A stretch of 15,400 bases of DNA from Candidatus Merdenecus merdavium (GCA_018715425.1 DVLR01000220.1:1-15400); one strand, 5' to 3'; shown: positions 1 to 7,451, counted from the first letter of the stretch. Numbers and translations are program-made. Notes: generated by a model from the sequence alone, not told the origin.

Positions 1-325
1 TCAAACCATGATCTATATTATTTTACCACAGGCATTAAAAGTGATGTTGCCACCATTAACTAATGTAGCAGCTAATTTAATTAAGAATACTTCTATTTTA
101 GCCATTATTGCAGGAGGAGACTTGATGTATCAGGCAGATTCTTATGCATCAGCTACACTTAATTATGGACCAGCTTATGTTTTAACAGGTGTGTTATACT
201 TTATCATTTGTTTTCCACTTGCTAGACTATCAGGATATCTTGAAAGAAAGTTTGGAGCAACACCTAAGCCAAAAGATTATTCGGCGTTACTTTCATCCTA
301 TCAGGCTGGAAAGGAGGAAGCATAA
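1..325 (+). CDS. Amino acid ABC transporter permease, C-terminal part (5' end outside window)
   Basis: C-terminal ~107 residues of a membrane subunit of a polar amino acid ABC importer (HisM/GlnP family). The reading frame is open to the left edge, so the gene begins outside the window; the Met at base 8 lies inside the protein. The visible part starts within the conserved EAA loop (IILPQALKVMLPPL), which contacts the ATPase subunit, and continues with the family-typical NLIKNTSILAIIAGGDLM stretch and a last hydrophobic helix ending in FPLARLSGYLERKFG. The stop codon overlaps the next ATG by one base (TAATG), and the ribosome binding site of the next gene lies inside this one, so the two permeases are translationally coupled and probably form a heterodimeric channel. 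The binding protein and ATPase are presumably upstream. The substrate cannot be told from the sequence. Confidence 0.9.
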   Translation, partial: QTMIYIILPQALKVMLPPLTNVAANLIKNTSILAIIAGGDLMYQADSYASATLNYGPAYVLTGVLYFIICFPLARLSGYLERKFGATPKPKDYSALLSSYQAGKEEA

Positions 326-1014
326 TGAATTATTTGATAAAAGCTTTAGAATCGGTTTTTACACAAAGCAACCTCATGTATATGTTTAGAGGACTTGGAG
401 TAACCTTCTATGTGGCAATTATTTCCACGATTTTAAGTATTTTCTTTGGAACCATCTTAGCATTATTCCGTTCCTATGGAAATAAGTTTTTAAGAGGTAT
501 TAGCATTGTATATATTGAAATTTTCCGTAACACTCCGAATTTATTATGGGTATTAGCAATTCGATTCATGATCAGAATGCCAGAGCCTTTTGATGCACCT
601 ATGTATTCAGGTATTTTGTCTTTTACTTTATTTACCAGTGCAGTTATGGCAGAGATCGTCCGTGGAGGATTAAATTCAGTAGCAAAGGGTCAATTTGAGG
701 GAGCATATACCCAAGGGTTTAACTTCTTTCAAACGTTGACATATATTATTTTACCTCAGTGTTTTAAGGCGATTATCCCAGCCATGTTATCACAGGTTAT
801 TACAGTAATAAAAGATACGTCTTTCCTAGCACAAGTAGCCATTGAAGAATTCTTTAATAATAGTAAATGGATTATGTCTGCACAGATCGATAGTACCGTA
901 AATCAAAGTATGCGTGTATTTATCATCTTTGGATTTGTAGCACTTGTATATTTTATCATCAACTTTGTTCTTTCATGTGTAGTGCGAAGCACCAGAAAGA
1001 GACAGGCGGCATAG
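325..1014 (+). CDS. Amino acid ABC transporter permease
   Basis: Full-length (229 residues) membrane subunit of a polar amino acid ABC importer, the partner of the permease just upstream. Seen directly: hydrophobic segments near 24-48, 60-84, 95-112, 150-172 and 198-220; the FRNTP motif at 67-71, the place where this family usually has FRGTP; and the EAA-type ATPase contact loop at about 125-145, beginning EGAYTQGF and ending YIILPQ. The C-terminus is basic (RSTRKRQAA). The start ATG overlaps the previous stop codon and is preceded by AAAGGAGG at 311-317. It is the last gene of its operon: a hairpin with a T-run begins within its final codons. Length and architecture are normal for the family; substrate specificity (for example glutamine, glutamate or aspartate) is not determinable here. 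Confidence 0.93.
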   Translation: MNYLIKALESVFTQSNLMYMFRGLGVTFYVAIISTILSIFFGTILALFRSYGNKFLRGISIVYIEIFRNTPNLLWVLAIRFMIRMPEPFDAPMYSGILSFTLFTSAVMAEIVRGGLNSVAKGQFEGAYTQGFNFFQTLTYIILPQCFKAIIPAMLSQVITVIKDTSFLAQVAIEEFFNNSKWIMSAQIDSTVNQSMRVFIIFGFVALVYFIINFVLSCVVRSTRKRQAA

Positions 1015-1046
1015 CTTCTTACCATGTGAAGTCCTAGCCATTTTTT
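1008..1046 (+). terminator. Intrinsic terminator overlapping the permease stop codon
   Basis: An imperfect hairpin with arms at 1008-1018 (GGC-A-TAG-CTTC) and 1028-1039 (GAAG-TC-CTA-GCC), a 9-base loop, and ATTTTTTATTT directly after the stem. One A and one TC are bulged. The stop codon (1012-1014) lies inside the left arm. Confidence 0.6.
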
Positions 1047-1110
1047 ATTTATGATTGCAGAGCAGAGAAAACCTTAGATTAAAGTGAAAATTAACGAAGA
1101 AGGTATAGCT

Positions 1111-1139
1111 TTTAGAGTTGATTTACTATATACTATACT
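1111..1139 (+). promoter_or_regulatory. Possible sigma-A promoter for the NlpC/P60 gene
   Basis: TTTAGA at 1111-1116 and TATACT at 1134-1139 are separated by 17 bases. The -35 match is weak (4 of 6) and a second TATACT overlaps at 1129-1134, so the exact promoter is uncertain. It would leave a leader of about 110 bases before the GTG start. No other structured element was recognised between 1047 and 1257. Confidence 0.35.
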
Positions 1140-1257
1140 AAGAAGAGTCAGTAATTAGATCTTAGTGTGGTTAGATTGTATACTAGTTTCTTCGAAATAT
1201 TGCTCATGAATCAGGATAAATTCATGAAACTTAAAATGACAGCTAGGAGGATAACTA

Positions 1258-3108
1258 GTGAAAGGAAAAGAACTAAAAAAGCTATTGGCGACTGCTTTGA
1301 CCATAACCGTAGTCACATCAGCAGTATCGCCCTCTATAGCTTCAGCAAACGTACCAGAGCCGGGAATCACCAACGAAAGGGCTGGTGAAAGCGAAGTTGT
1401 AGATCACGATGAAACGGAAGAAACACCTGTAACTGAGGAACCAGTGGTTCCAGAAGCAGGAAGCGAGAATACTCCAGAAATAGGAGCAGATAACCAACAG
1501 AAAAATCCAGAGGAAACAGAACATATACAAGCTGAATCTTATCCTACGGCTGAAGAGACTCAGGAAACAGATGAAATAGCTACAGCCCCTGAAGAAGAAA
1601 TAGTCCAAGCAGATGAGACTGGAACCATAACAAATGAAGAGCTGATAAAAAGCCAGCAGATCATTCATATGCCAGAGATAGAACAAGATTTTCGATTTAG
1701 AACGGTGGCAAAAATTTATGGATTTGCAACAACAGATACCTTTATTTTAGAGGAGATGACAGAAGATTCTAGAGAGATTGGAGCATTGCAATCAGGAGGT
1801 CTATGTTACATTTTACAGAATCAAAACAATGGTTGGCTTTATGTAGAATCAGGATCTGTAAGAGGCTTTATAAAAACGGAAATGCTGGAAACTGGAGAAG
1901 AAGCGCAACATCTTCTTTCAGAATATCAAGCCCAAGCAAAAGAAAAAGCTTTAGAAGAAAACTCTGATTATGCTGGTATAGAAGATCTTGCCACACTTGC
2001 AGAAGAACTTGTTAGTAGGGAAGAAAATCAAGCATTCTTATATACCCATACCACAGTTTACAGAACGGTAGTTGATAAAGAGTATGGATTAACCAATGCC
2101 GATACTTTAAATATACGAGAAGGTAAAGGAGCCAATACCCGTATTGTTGGAACTCTAACTCGTCAAAGCTTAAGTTACATATTAGATGATCAAGATCAAG
2201 AATGGATATTTATAGAATCAGGAGATGTAAGAGGTTTTGTTAACAGAGCATATATTGATTTTGATGAGGATGTGACCAAAGAGGTGATAAATAAAGGGGA
2301 AGATTCTTTTGAGGTTGCAAAGACAATCATTGAATTAAAAGACAACAGTGCTTGTTACTATACATTAACTTCCATAAAAGACGGTGTTCCAGAAGGTAAA
2401 GCAGGAAAGGCTGTTTTAGATTTCGCATCCCAATTTATTGGCAATCCATACGTATGGGGAGGAGTAAGTTTAACAGAGGGAGCAGATTGTTCTGGATTTG
2501 TTTTAAGTATTTATAAGGAGTTTGGTTACAATCTTCCAAGAGTTGCTGAAGCACAGGCGCAGTATGGGACTAAAATACCAGTGGAAGATGCTCAGCCAGG
2601 AGATTTGGTTTTTTATGCTAAAAATGGTTATATTGATCACGTTATTATTTATGCTGGTAATGGAAAAACAATAGAAGCCATGGGAAGCAAATACGGTATT
2701 GTTCAAGGTGATTTAAATACAACAAGAGCTGTATGGGCAACTAGAATATTAACGGATACAGATATTCAGTATGAAAGCAGCGATATCAATGAGGAGAATG
2801 GAACAGACCATATAAAGGGTGAAAATCTTGGCAACTTTAAAGTTAGTTATTTCTGTTCTAGCGATCTTTGTAGTGACTTGGCAAATGCAAATGCATCGGA
2901 AGAGACTCCAATGGTCGAAGAATACACCATTGCTACAGATCCAGAGGTGATTCCGTACGGAACAAAGATCATGGTAAATGGGCACATCTATACAGCGGCA
3001 GATACAGGAAGAATTGTGAAAGGCAAGGAAGTTGCCATCTACTTAAACGACCATACGAAAGAAAAAATCATTGGTGAGAATCAAGTAGATGTATACTTAA
3101 CAAAATAA
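1258..3108 (+). CDS. Secreted NlpC/P60 peptidoglycan hydrolase with two SH3-like domains and a 3D domain
   Basis: A 616-residue exported cell wall enzyme, probably a gamma-D-glutamyl-diamino acid endopeptidase acting on peptide stems. Order of parts: signal peptide 1-30 (KK, hydrophobic core, SIASA-N cleavage site); acidic, E/T/P-rich linker about 32-130; two SH3-like domains about 148-212 and 268-335, both with a G-x(0,1)-L...YIL...W...ES-G-x-VRGF pattern; NlpC/P60 domain about 383-497; 3D domain about 526-614. In NlpC/P60 the catalytic Cys is in DCSGF (C411) and the His in DHVIIY (H461); the third polar position carries E473 (IEA), a variant I believe is common in Firmicutes. The 3D domain keeps TDP (D561) and ADTG (D582), but the usual third Asp (IDVY-type motif) reads VAIY. 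The start is GTG with AGGAGG at 1245-1250, 7 bases upstream. It is a single-gene unit with terminators on both sides. Confidence 0.9.
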   Translation: MKGKELKKLLATALTITVVTSAVSPSIASANVPEPGITNERAGESEVVDHDETEETPVTEEPVVPEAGSENTPEIGADNQQKNPEETEHIQAESYPTAEETQETDEIATAPEEEIVQADETGTITNEELIKSQQIIHMPEIEQDFRFRTVAKIYGFATTDTFILEEMTEDSREIGALQSGGLCYILQNQNNGWLYVESGSVRGFIKTEMLETGEEAQHLLSEYQAQAKEKALEENSDYAGIEDLATLAEELVSREENQAFLYTHTTVYRTVVDKEYGLTNADTLNIREGKGANTRIVGTLTRQSLSYILDDQDQEWIFIESGDVRGFVNRAYIDFDEDVTKEVINKGEDSFEVAKTIIELKDNSACYYTLTSIKDGVPEGKAGKAVLDFASQFIGNPYVWGGVSLTEGADCSGFVLSIYKEFGYNLPRVAEAQAQYGTKIPVEDAQPGDLVFYAKNGYIDHVIIYAGNGKTIEAMGSKYGIVQGDLNTTRAVWATRILTDTDIQYESSDINEENGTDHIKGENLGNFKVSYFCSSDLCSDLANANASEETPMVEEYTIATDPEVIPYGTKIMVNGHIYTAADTGRIVKGKEVAIYLNDHTKEKIIGENQVDVYLTK

Positions 3109-3118
3109 ATAAAATAAT

Positions 3119-3162
3119 AAAAAGACTGAATCTGATCTAGAACAAGGGTTCAGCCTTTTTTT
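3119..3162. terminator. Bidirectional intrinsic terminator between convergent genes
   Basis: Arms AAAAAGACTGAA (3119-3130) and TTCAGCCTTTTT (3149-3160) pair with one A-C mismatch around an 18-base loop. A T-run follows on the plus strand and an A-run precedes, so the element can stop the hydrolase transcript and the minus-strand transcript that ends at 3179. Confidence 0.8.
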
Positions 3163-3178
3163 ATTTACATGTATCATA

Positions 3179-3382
3179 CTACAATTTATATCCACATTTT
3201 TTACAATACTTCTGTTCTTCTTCTTTTAATGATACGGCTCCCTTTTTGATTGGATGGCCACATTTAGGACAAATGATCTGATTTTTTTTCCTTTCTATTA
3301 CATAAAAATAGATTTTAATACAAATCATGATGAGAAAGAAAAGTATTGCTACCACTAAAAAGATACGTTCTCCAATGGACAT
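3179..3382 (-). CDS. Small membrane protein with C-terminal zinc ribbon
   Basis: A 67-residue protein of unknown function. Residues 7-29 form one hydrophobic membrane segment, followed by a basic ERKKN stop-transfer stretch. The C-terminal half is a zinc ribbon with two CxxC knuckles: ICPKCGHPI (C38, C41) and YCKKCGYKL (C60, C63). The ribbon should face the cytoplasm if the basic stretch follows the positive-inside rule. The start is well supported: on the coding strand AAGGAGGT (complement of 3390-3397) lies about 8 bases before ATG. It sits 73 bases downstream of the DUF2935 gene on the same strand with no terminator visible between them, so the two are probably co-transcribed. The link to DUF2935 function is inference only. 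Confidence 0.8.
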   Translation of the reverse strand: MSIGERIFLVVAILFFLIMICIKIYFYVIERKKNQIICPKCGHPIKKGAVSLKEEEQKYCKKCGYKL

Positions 3383-3455
3383 AGTGTCAACCTCCTTATA
3401 GAATTAATATATGAGAGGTTCTCCAGATTGGTTCAAGAACTTTGTTTGCGGTGAA

Positions 3456-4370
3456 TTAATCGGTAGTCTGTTTCTTTCCTTCTCTCATGAGTCTAAGAAA
3501 ATGGTTTGCTTCCCGAAGAATATGATCAGCAATAAGGGGGAGAATGATACTCTTTATTTTACAGGACGAGATACCTTTGACCCCTTCTGTATTAAATTGC
3601 TGAAACTTTACGGTTTCTTCATAGATGCTTTGTTCTATATCCGTAAATGGTGTTATATTGAATTCAGATATGATTTTGCCATAGGCTCCAACGAAGTCGT
3701 TGGCAGTACTTATTAATTCAAATTCTTTAGGATCTAATAAACCACGGAGAAAGGCTCCGTGTTCTAACATAATATGAGTCCAAAATTCCTCTATGCATGG
3801 CGGAATCATACTACGTGGATACAATCCCTCTTCTAATTGCTCTACGCATTCTTGGTATTCTTTACATTCGTGTAAGATATGGTCATAAAAGGTAGGATAG
3901 AGGGCTGAAACAATATCACAAGATTGTATTGCTTGAAGAATCTGCATGTTAAAAGTTATCATCAGATCAATGAGGTGAGCCGCTGTTCTATTTATGTCAC
4001 GAACGATATTGATTAGCCTGTGGTCAATAGAAGGGTGTTCGGTATAATAAAGCTTCAACTCCATTCTAGTTATTTCTTGATGAATATCAATACCTGTAAA
4101 AAGATGGGTTTTTTGTTCAGTTCCTAAAGTATAATCTGTTACAATTTCCTGAGATTCCAAAACAGCTTCCGTAATGAACCCTTGGCACTGATTAAGAACA
4201 AGAATCAGTAAATGTTCGAATTCTTTTTTTAAGACTTCAGCTTTTTCTGCAAATTCTTCATTCACTGGTGATAAGGCAGCCATAATGAAGATTGCATGTT
4301 CTTTCATAATTCTTGCAAAAAATAGATGTAATTCAAAAGATAAAGTAATATAGTCTTGATCCGCAATCAC
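3456..4370 (-). CDS. DUF2935 family protein (ferritin-like helical bundle)
   Basis: A 304-residue soluble, all-helical protein that I recognise as DUF2935 from its internally repeated E-H and D-H..E..H motifs. Two halves of similar pattern are visible: the first has FFARIMKEHAIFI (E24-H25) and DHILHE (D163-H164, E168); the second has FWTHIMLEHGAFLRG (E203-H204) and ADHILREANHFLR (D282-H283, E287, H290). Repeated Glu/His pairs on helices suggest a metal site as in ferritin-like bundles. The physiological role of the family is not established to my knowledge. The start is GTG (reverse complement of 4368-4370) with GGAGAG 5 bases upstream. There is no signal peptide or membrane segment. It is probably the first gene of a two-gene transcript with the zinc-ribbon protein, and it has a perfect palindrome in its leader. 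Family call fairly sure; function unknown. Confidence 0.82.
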   Translation of the reverse strand: MIADQDYITLSFELHLFFARIMKEHAIFIMAALSPVNEEFAEKAEVLKKEFEHLLILVLNQCQGFITEAVLESQEIVTDYTLGTEQKTHLFTGIDIHQEITRMELKLYYTEHPSIDHRLINIVRDINRTAAHLIDLMITFNMQILQAIQSCDIVSALYPTFYDHILHECKEYQECVEQLEEGLYPRSMIPPCIEEFWTHIMLEHGAFLRGLLDPKEFELISTANDFVGAYGKIISEFNITPFTDIEQSIYEETVKFQQFNTEGVKGISSCKIKSIILPLIADHILREANHFLRLMREGKKQTTD

Positions 4371-4396
4371 AATAACTCTCCATAAAGTATGTTTTC

Positions 4397-4411
4397 ATTC
4401 ATATTATGAAT
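4397..4411. promoter_or_regulatory. Perfect 7-1-7 palindrome in the DUF2935 leader, candidate operator
   Basis: ATTCATA-T-TATGAAT is a perfect inverted repeat of two 7-base arms around one central base. It lies between the predicted promoter (-10 at 4431-4436) and the GTG start at 4370. The 7-1-7 geometry is that of Fur/PerR-type boxes, although the bases differ from both classical consensus sequences. The regulator is unknown. Confidence 0.45.
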
Positions 4412-4430
4412 AAAAAAAAGAAACTATTAC

Positions 4431-4460
4431 ATACTAAAACAGATAAATGGAAACAGTCAA
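4431..4460 (-). promoter_or_regulatory. Predicted promoter for the DUF2935 / zinc-ribbon transcript
   Basis: On the minus strand TTGACT (complement of 4455-4460) is followed after 18 bases by TAGTAT (complement of 4431-4436). The -35 is strong and the -10 is moderate (4 of 6). Transcription would begin near 4424, leaving a leader of about 55 bases that contains the 7-1-7 palindrome. Confidence 0.45.
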
Positions 4461-4501
4461 AAAAATAGAGAAAAAAAGCATTGTTTTTTGTGCAATTTGC
4501 C

Positions 4502-4525
4502 CTAGGTGCCCATAAAACAACCTAG
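4502..4525. repeat. Inverted repeat CTAGGT / ACCTAG
   Basis: CTAGGT (4502-4507) and ACCTAG (4520-4525) are perfect 6-base arms around a 12-base spacer. It lies in the 341-base divergent region between DUF2935 and the molybdenum hydroxylase, outside both predicted core promoters. There is no T-run, so it is not a terminator. Its role is unknown; it may be a protein-binding site or chance. Confidence 0.3.
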
Positions 4526-4583
4526 AATACATAAAATAGTGAATTTCTGTACACCTACGTGAAAATATAGAAAAGAACAAACG

Positions 4584-4627
4584 ATGTCCATAATAATCAC
4601 AACGCTACCATATGGAAATATGTCCAT
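4584..4627. promoter_or_regulatory. Repeated ATGTCCAT elements and near-palindrome, candidate operator of the hydroxylase gene
   Basis: ATGTCCAT occurs twice in the same orientation, at 4584-4591 and 4620-4627, with starts 36 bases apart. The second copy is also the right half of a 16-base near-palindrome at 4612-4627 (ATGGAAATATGTCCAT, one mismatched pair), with CCATATGG at 4608-4615 overlapping it. The palindrome covers the place of the -35 element of the downstream promoter, as expected for a regulator-controlled gene. Confidence 0.45.
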
Positions 4628-4641
4628 TTTAATGTTATAAT
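4613..4641 (+). promoter_or_regulatory. Predicted promoter of the molybdenum hydroxylase gene
   Basis: A perfect TATAAT at 4636-4641 has only a poor -35 (TGGAAA at 4613-4618, 17-base spacing). A strong -10 with a weak -35 overlapped by a palindrome suggests regulated, possibly activator-dependent, transcription. The leader would be about 65 bases. Confidence 0.5.
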
Positions 4642-4711
4642 ACAAAACGAAGGAAGTTAATAAGAATAACTAATATATTAAAAATTGAAAATATGAAAAG
4701 AGGGGGCTTCT

Positions 4712-7348
4712 ATGTTTGAATTAAACATAAACGGAAAAGTCTACGAAGTAGAGGAAGATATATCAATCATGGATTATCTTCGTGAACATTTAGGATTAAC
4801 AGCGGTAAAAAATGGTTGTGATCAAGGAGCATGTGGAGCATGTTCTATTATCGCTGATGGCAAGGTTATCAAAGCTTGTGTCATGAAAGTATCTCGTATG
4901 GTGGGTAAAAAAATCATAACTTTAGAAGGTCTAAGTGATCGTGAAAAAGATGTATATGGCCATGCATTTGCAGTTACAGGTGCAGTTCAATGTGGCTTTT
5001 GTATTCCAGGTATGGTCATGTCAGGAAAAGCATTAATAGATGCCAACCCAGATCCAACGAGAGAAGAAGTTGCCAAAGCAATCAGAGGTAATATCTGTCG
5101 TTGTACAGGATACGTAAAAATCATAGATGCCCTTATTCTGGCAGCTAAAATGTTACGAGAAAACGAAGAAGTTCCAACAGAAACTCACAATGAAAAAGTT
5201 GGCGAAAGTTTAGCACGTGTCGATGCAAAGGCAAAGGCACTTGGAACTGGTAAATACGTGGATGATATGACAGTAGAGGGTATGACATATGGTAAAGCCA
5301 TTCGTCCGCCAGCTGCACGTTGTAAAGTATTATCCATCAAGAAAGAAAAAGCACTTGAAATGGAAGGCGTTCTTGCTGTTTATACTGCAGAAGATATTCC
5401 AGGAGAGCGTTTTATCGGACACTTAGCCCATGATTGGCCAGTGATGATCGCTGTAGGTGAAGAAACAAGATATGTTGGTGATGCTGTAGCTCTAGTTGTA
5501 ACGGAGAAAAAATGTCAATTAGAAGCAGCTATGGCAGCAGTTGAAATAGAATATGAAATTTTAGAGCCAGTTACGGATGTTTTTGAAGCAATGAAAGATG
5601 GTGCTCCTCAAATTCATGGTCAAGGATTTAAGAAATTTGGTAATCTTTTCATACCAAAGAATAATATTTTCCAGCATGAAGAAATGAAACGTGGAGAAAA
5701 TATAGACGAAGTATTTGCTAAGGCAGCATATATCTCAGAACATGATTATTATACGCCACAGACAGAGCATGCATTTATGGAACCAGAATGTGCTATTGGT
5801 ATCCCTGTAGGAGAAGATGGTGTTGAGCTTATTACCAGTGGGCAAGGTATTTATGATGAATTCCGTGAAGTTTCTATGATGCTTGGTCTACCAACAGATT
5901 CAGGAAAGGTAAGAGTAAAATCTGCATACGTTGGTGGTGGATTTGGTGGTAAAGAAGACATGAGTGTTCAGCATCATGCTGGATTAATTGCTTACTTACT
6001 GCGCAAACCAGTTAAGGTATTATTATCAAGGAAAGAAAGTTTAAATGTTCATCCAAAGCGTCATTCTATGCATATGAATATGAAAGTTGCTTGTGATAAA
6101 GAAGGTAAATTATTAGGTATGAGAGCACGTATAGTAGAAGATTCAGGCGCTTACGCTTCCCTAGCAGGTCCAGTTTTACAACGTGCATGTACTCATGCTG
6201 CTGGCCCTTACAATTATCAAAATGTTGATATTGAGGGAGATGCTGTTATTACAAATAATCCTCCAGGTGGAGCATTCCGTGGATTCGGTGTTACACAGTC
6301 AGGGTTTGCTGTTGAGTGTGCAATCAATGATCTTGCAGCACAAGTTGGCATTAGCCCATGGGAGATGCGTTATAAAAATGCTATTCTTCCAGGTCAATCT
6401 TTACCGAATGGCCAGATTGCTGATGAAGGAACTGCTTACAAAGAGACTTTAGAAGCAGTAAAAGAATTTTATGATGAATATGAAAATAAAGAAGGGTATT
6501 ATGTTGGCGTTGCTTCTGCTATGAAAAATGCTGGAGTAGGCGTTGGAGTTTTTGACCAAGGACAATGTCATCTATATGTAGAAGACGAAAAAGTTCATAT
6601 TCGTAGTTCAGCCTCTCCTATTGGCCAAGGACTTCAAACCGTTCTTGTTCAGATCGTATGCGACGTATTAAACCTAAAAGTAGATCAGGTTGTGATTGAT
6701 CATCCTGATACAAAATATACACCAGATTCAGGTACGACCACAGCTTCTCGTCAGACTGTATTTACAGGAGAAGCTACAAAGAGAGCTGCTCTTAACTTAA
6801 AAGCAGAAATCGACGCTGGTAAGACTTTGGCTGACCTTAATGGTAAGCTATTTGAAGGAGAGTATCACTTTGATTCCGATCCAATCGGTTCTCCAAAGCC
6901 AAATCCAGTTAGCCACGTAGGTTATGGTTTTGCAACCCAAGTTGTTGTGATCGATGACAAGGGTAAAGCAGTATCCACGTGTCAAGCCGTTGATGTTGGT
7001 AAAGCAATCAATCCAACTACCTTAGAAGGACAATTTGAGGGTGGTACAGCTATGAGTATGGGATATGCTTTAACAGAAGACTTTCCTACACCAGAGGGAA
7101 TTCCATCCGCTAAATATGGTACTTTAGGACTTCTTCGTGCAACGGATATGCCAGAAATCACATGTAAGATCATAGAGAAAAATTCACCAGATTTAGCCTT
7201 CGGCGCAAAAGGTGCAGGAGAGATTACAGCAATTACCTTTGCTCCAGCAGCTCAAAACGCATACTTTAGAAAAGATGGTGTATTCCGTACAAAATTACCA
7301 ATGGAGAATACCTTCTACAAAAAACCAAAAAAAGTGGTTGCTAAATAG
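4712..7348 (+). CDS. xdh: Xanthine dehydrogenase-type molybdenum hydroxylase, fused 2Fe-2S and Mo domains, probably selenium-dependent family
   Basis: An 878-residue cytoplasmic molybdenum hydroxylase that should hydroxylate a purine such as xanthine. Domains in order: plant-type [2Fe-2S] ferredoxin 1-73 (C36, C41, C44, C56); second helical [2Fe-2S] domain 74-150 (C94xxC97, C129xC131); hydroxylase a/b hammerhead about 165-295; Mo-pterin-binding domains about 315-870. Motifs: GQG (377-379), GGGFGGKE (408-415), AFRGFG (521-526), GQGLQT (638-643), GAKGAGE with the catalytic Glu (E837). E415 and R523 sit where bovine xanthine oxidase has E802 and R880, which bind purines; as I recall aldehyde oxidases lack this pair. 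There is no FAD domain, as in Desulfovibrio aldehyde oxidoreductase and in the Enterococcus-type selenium-dependent xanthine dehydrogenase, which the N-terminus resembles from memory. ATG follows AGAGGGGG at 4699-4706. No cofactor or selD genes are in view. Substrate and selenium use are inferred. Confidence 0.87.
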   Translation: MFELNINGKVYEVEEDISIMDYLREHLGLTAVKNGCDQGACGACSIIADGKVIKACVMKVSRMVGKKIITLEGLSDREKDVYGHAFAVTGAVQCGFCIPGMVMSGKALIDANPDPTREEVAKAIRGNICRCTGYVKIIDALILAAKMLRENEEVPTETHNEKVGESLARVDAKAKALGTGKYVDDMTVEGMTYGKAIRPPAARCKVLSIKKEKALEMEGVLAVYTAEDIPGERFIGHLAHDWPVMIAVGEETRYVGDAVALVVTEKKCQLEAAMAAVEIEYEILEPVTDVFEAMKDGAPQIHGQGFKKFGNLFIPKNNIFQHEEMKRGENIDEVFAKAAYISEHDYYTPQTEHAFMEPECAIGIPVGEDGVELITSGQGIYDEFREVSMMLGLPTDSGKVRVKSAYVGGGFGGKEDMSVQHHAGLIAYLLRKPVKVLLSRKESLNVHPKRHSMHMNMKVACDKEGKLLGMRARIVEDSGAYASLAGPVLQRACTHAAGPYNYQNVDIEGDAVITNNPPGGAFRGFGVTQSGFAVECAINDLAAQVGISPWEMRYKNAILPGQSLPNGQIADEGTAYKETLEAVKEFYDEYENKEGYYVGVASAMKNAGVGVGVFDQGQCHLYVEDEKVHIRSSASPIGQGLQTVLVQIVCDVLNLKVDQVVIDHPDTKYTPDSGTTTASRQTVFTGEATKRAALNLKAEIDAGKTLADLNGKLFEGEYHFDSDPIGSPKPNPVSHVGYGFATQVVVIDDKGKAVSTCQAVDVGKAINPTTLEGQFEGGTAMSMGYALTEDFPTPEGIPSAKYGTLGLLRATDMPEITCKIIEKNSPDLAFGAKGAGEITAITFAPAAQNAYFRKDGVFRTKLPMENTFYKKPKKVVAK

Positions 7349-7403
7349 ATCGTAAATACTTGATTAAAAAACAAAGTTTGAAAATTTATCCAAAAAACTT
7401 CCA

Positions 7404-7451
7404 TTCAAAAGATAGTTTAATTCTTTTAAAAGAACATACACTACTTTTGAA
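7404..7451. repeat. Nested inverted repeats in the pdaA leader
   Basis: TTCAAAAG (7404-7411) and CTTTTGAA (7444-7451) are perfect 8-base arms. Between them lies a perfect 14-base palindrome, TTCTTTTAAAAGAA (7421-7434). The right outer arm reaches the first bases of the AAAGGAGG ribosome binding site (7450-7457), so a folded leader could affect pdaA translation. There is no T-run, and no terminator was recognised between the hydroxylase and pdaA. Confidence 0.35.

Noticed and set aside
1201..1257. Repeated TCATGAA near the NlpC/P60 start as an operator
   Set aside because: Two short AT-rich copies with irregular spacing; chance is sufficient explanation.
1342..1686. Minus-strand open frame opposite the acidic linker of the NlpC/P60 protein
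   Set aside because: It is a shadow of the E/T/P-rich linker; its translation is rich in Phe, Cys and Trp with no start signal.
3411..3716. Plus-strand open frame inside the DUF2935 region
   Set aside because: It is antisense to a well-supported minus-strand gene, has no ribosome binding site and shows no protein family features.
4371..4711. Molybdenum-cofactor or purine riboswitch ahead of the xanthine dehydrogenase
   Set aside because: No purine-aptamer or Moco-motif core was recognised, and the predicted leader is only about 65 bases. The repeats look more like protein-binding sites.
4712..7348. Selenocysteine codon in the putative selenium-dependent enzyme
   Set aside because: The frame has no internal TGA, and in this family selenium is a labile cofactor ligand, so none is expected.
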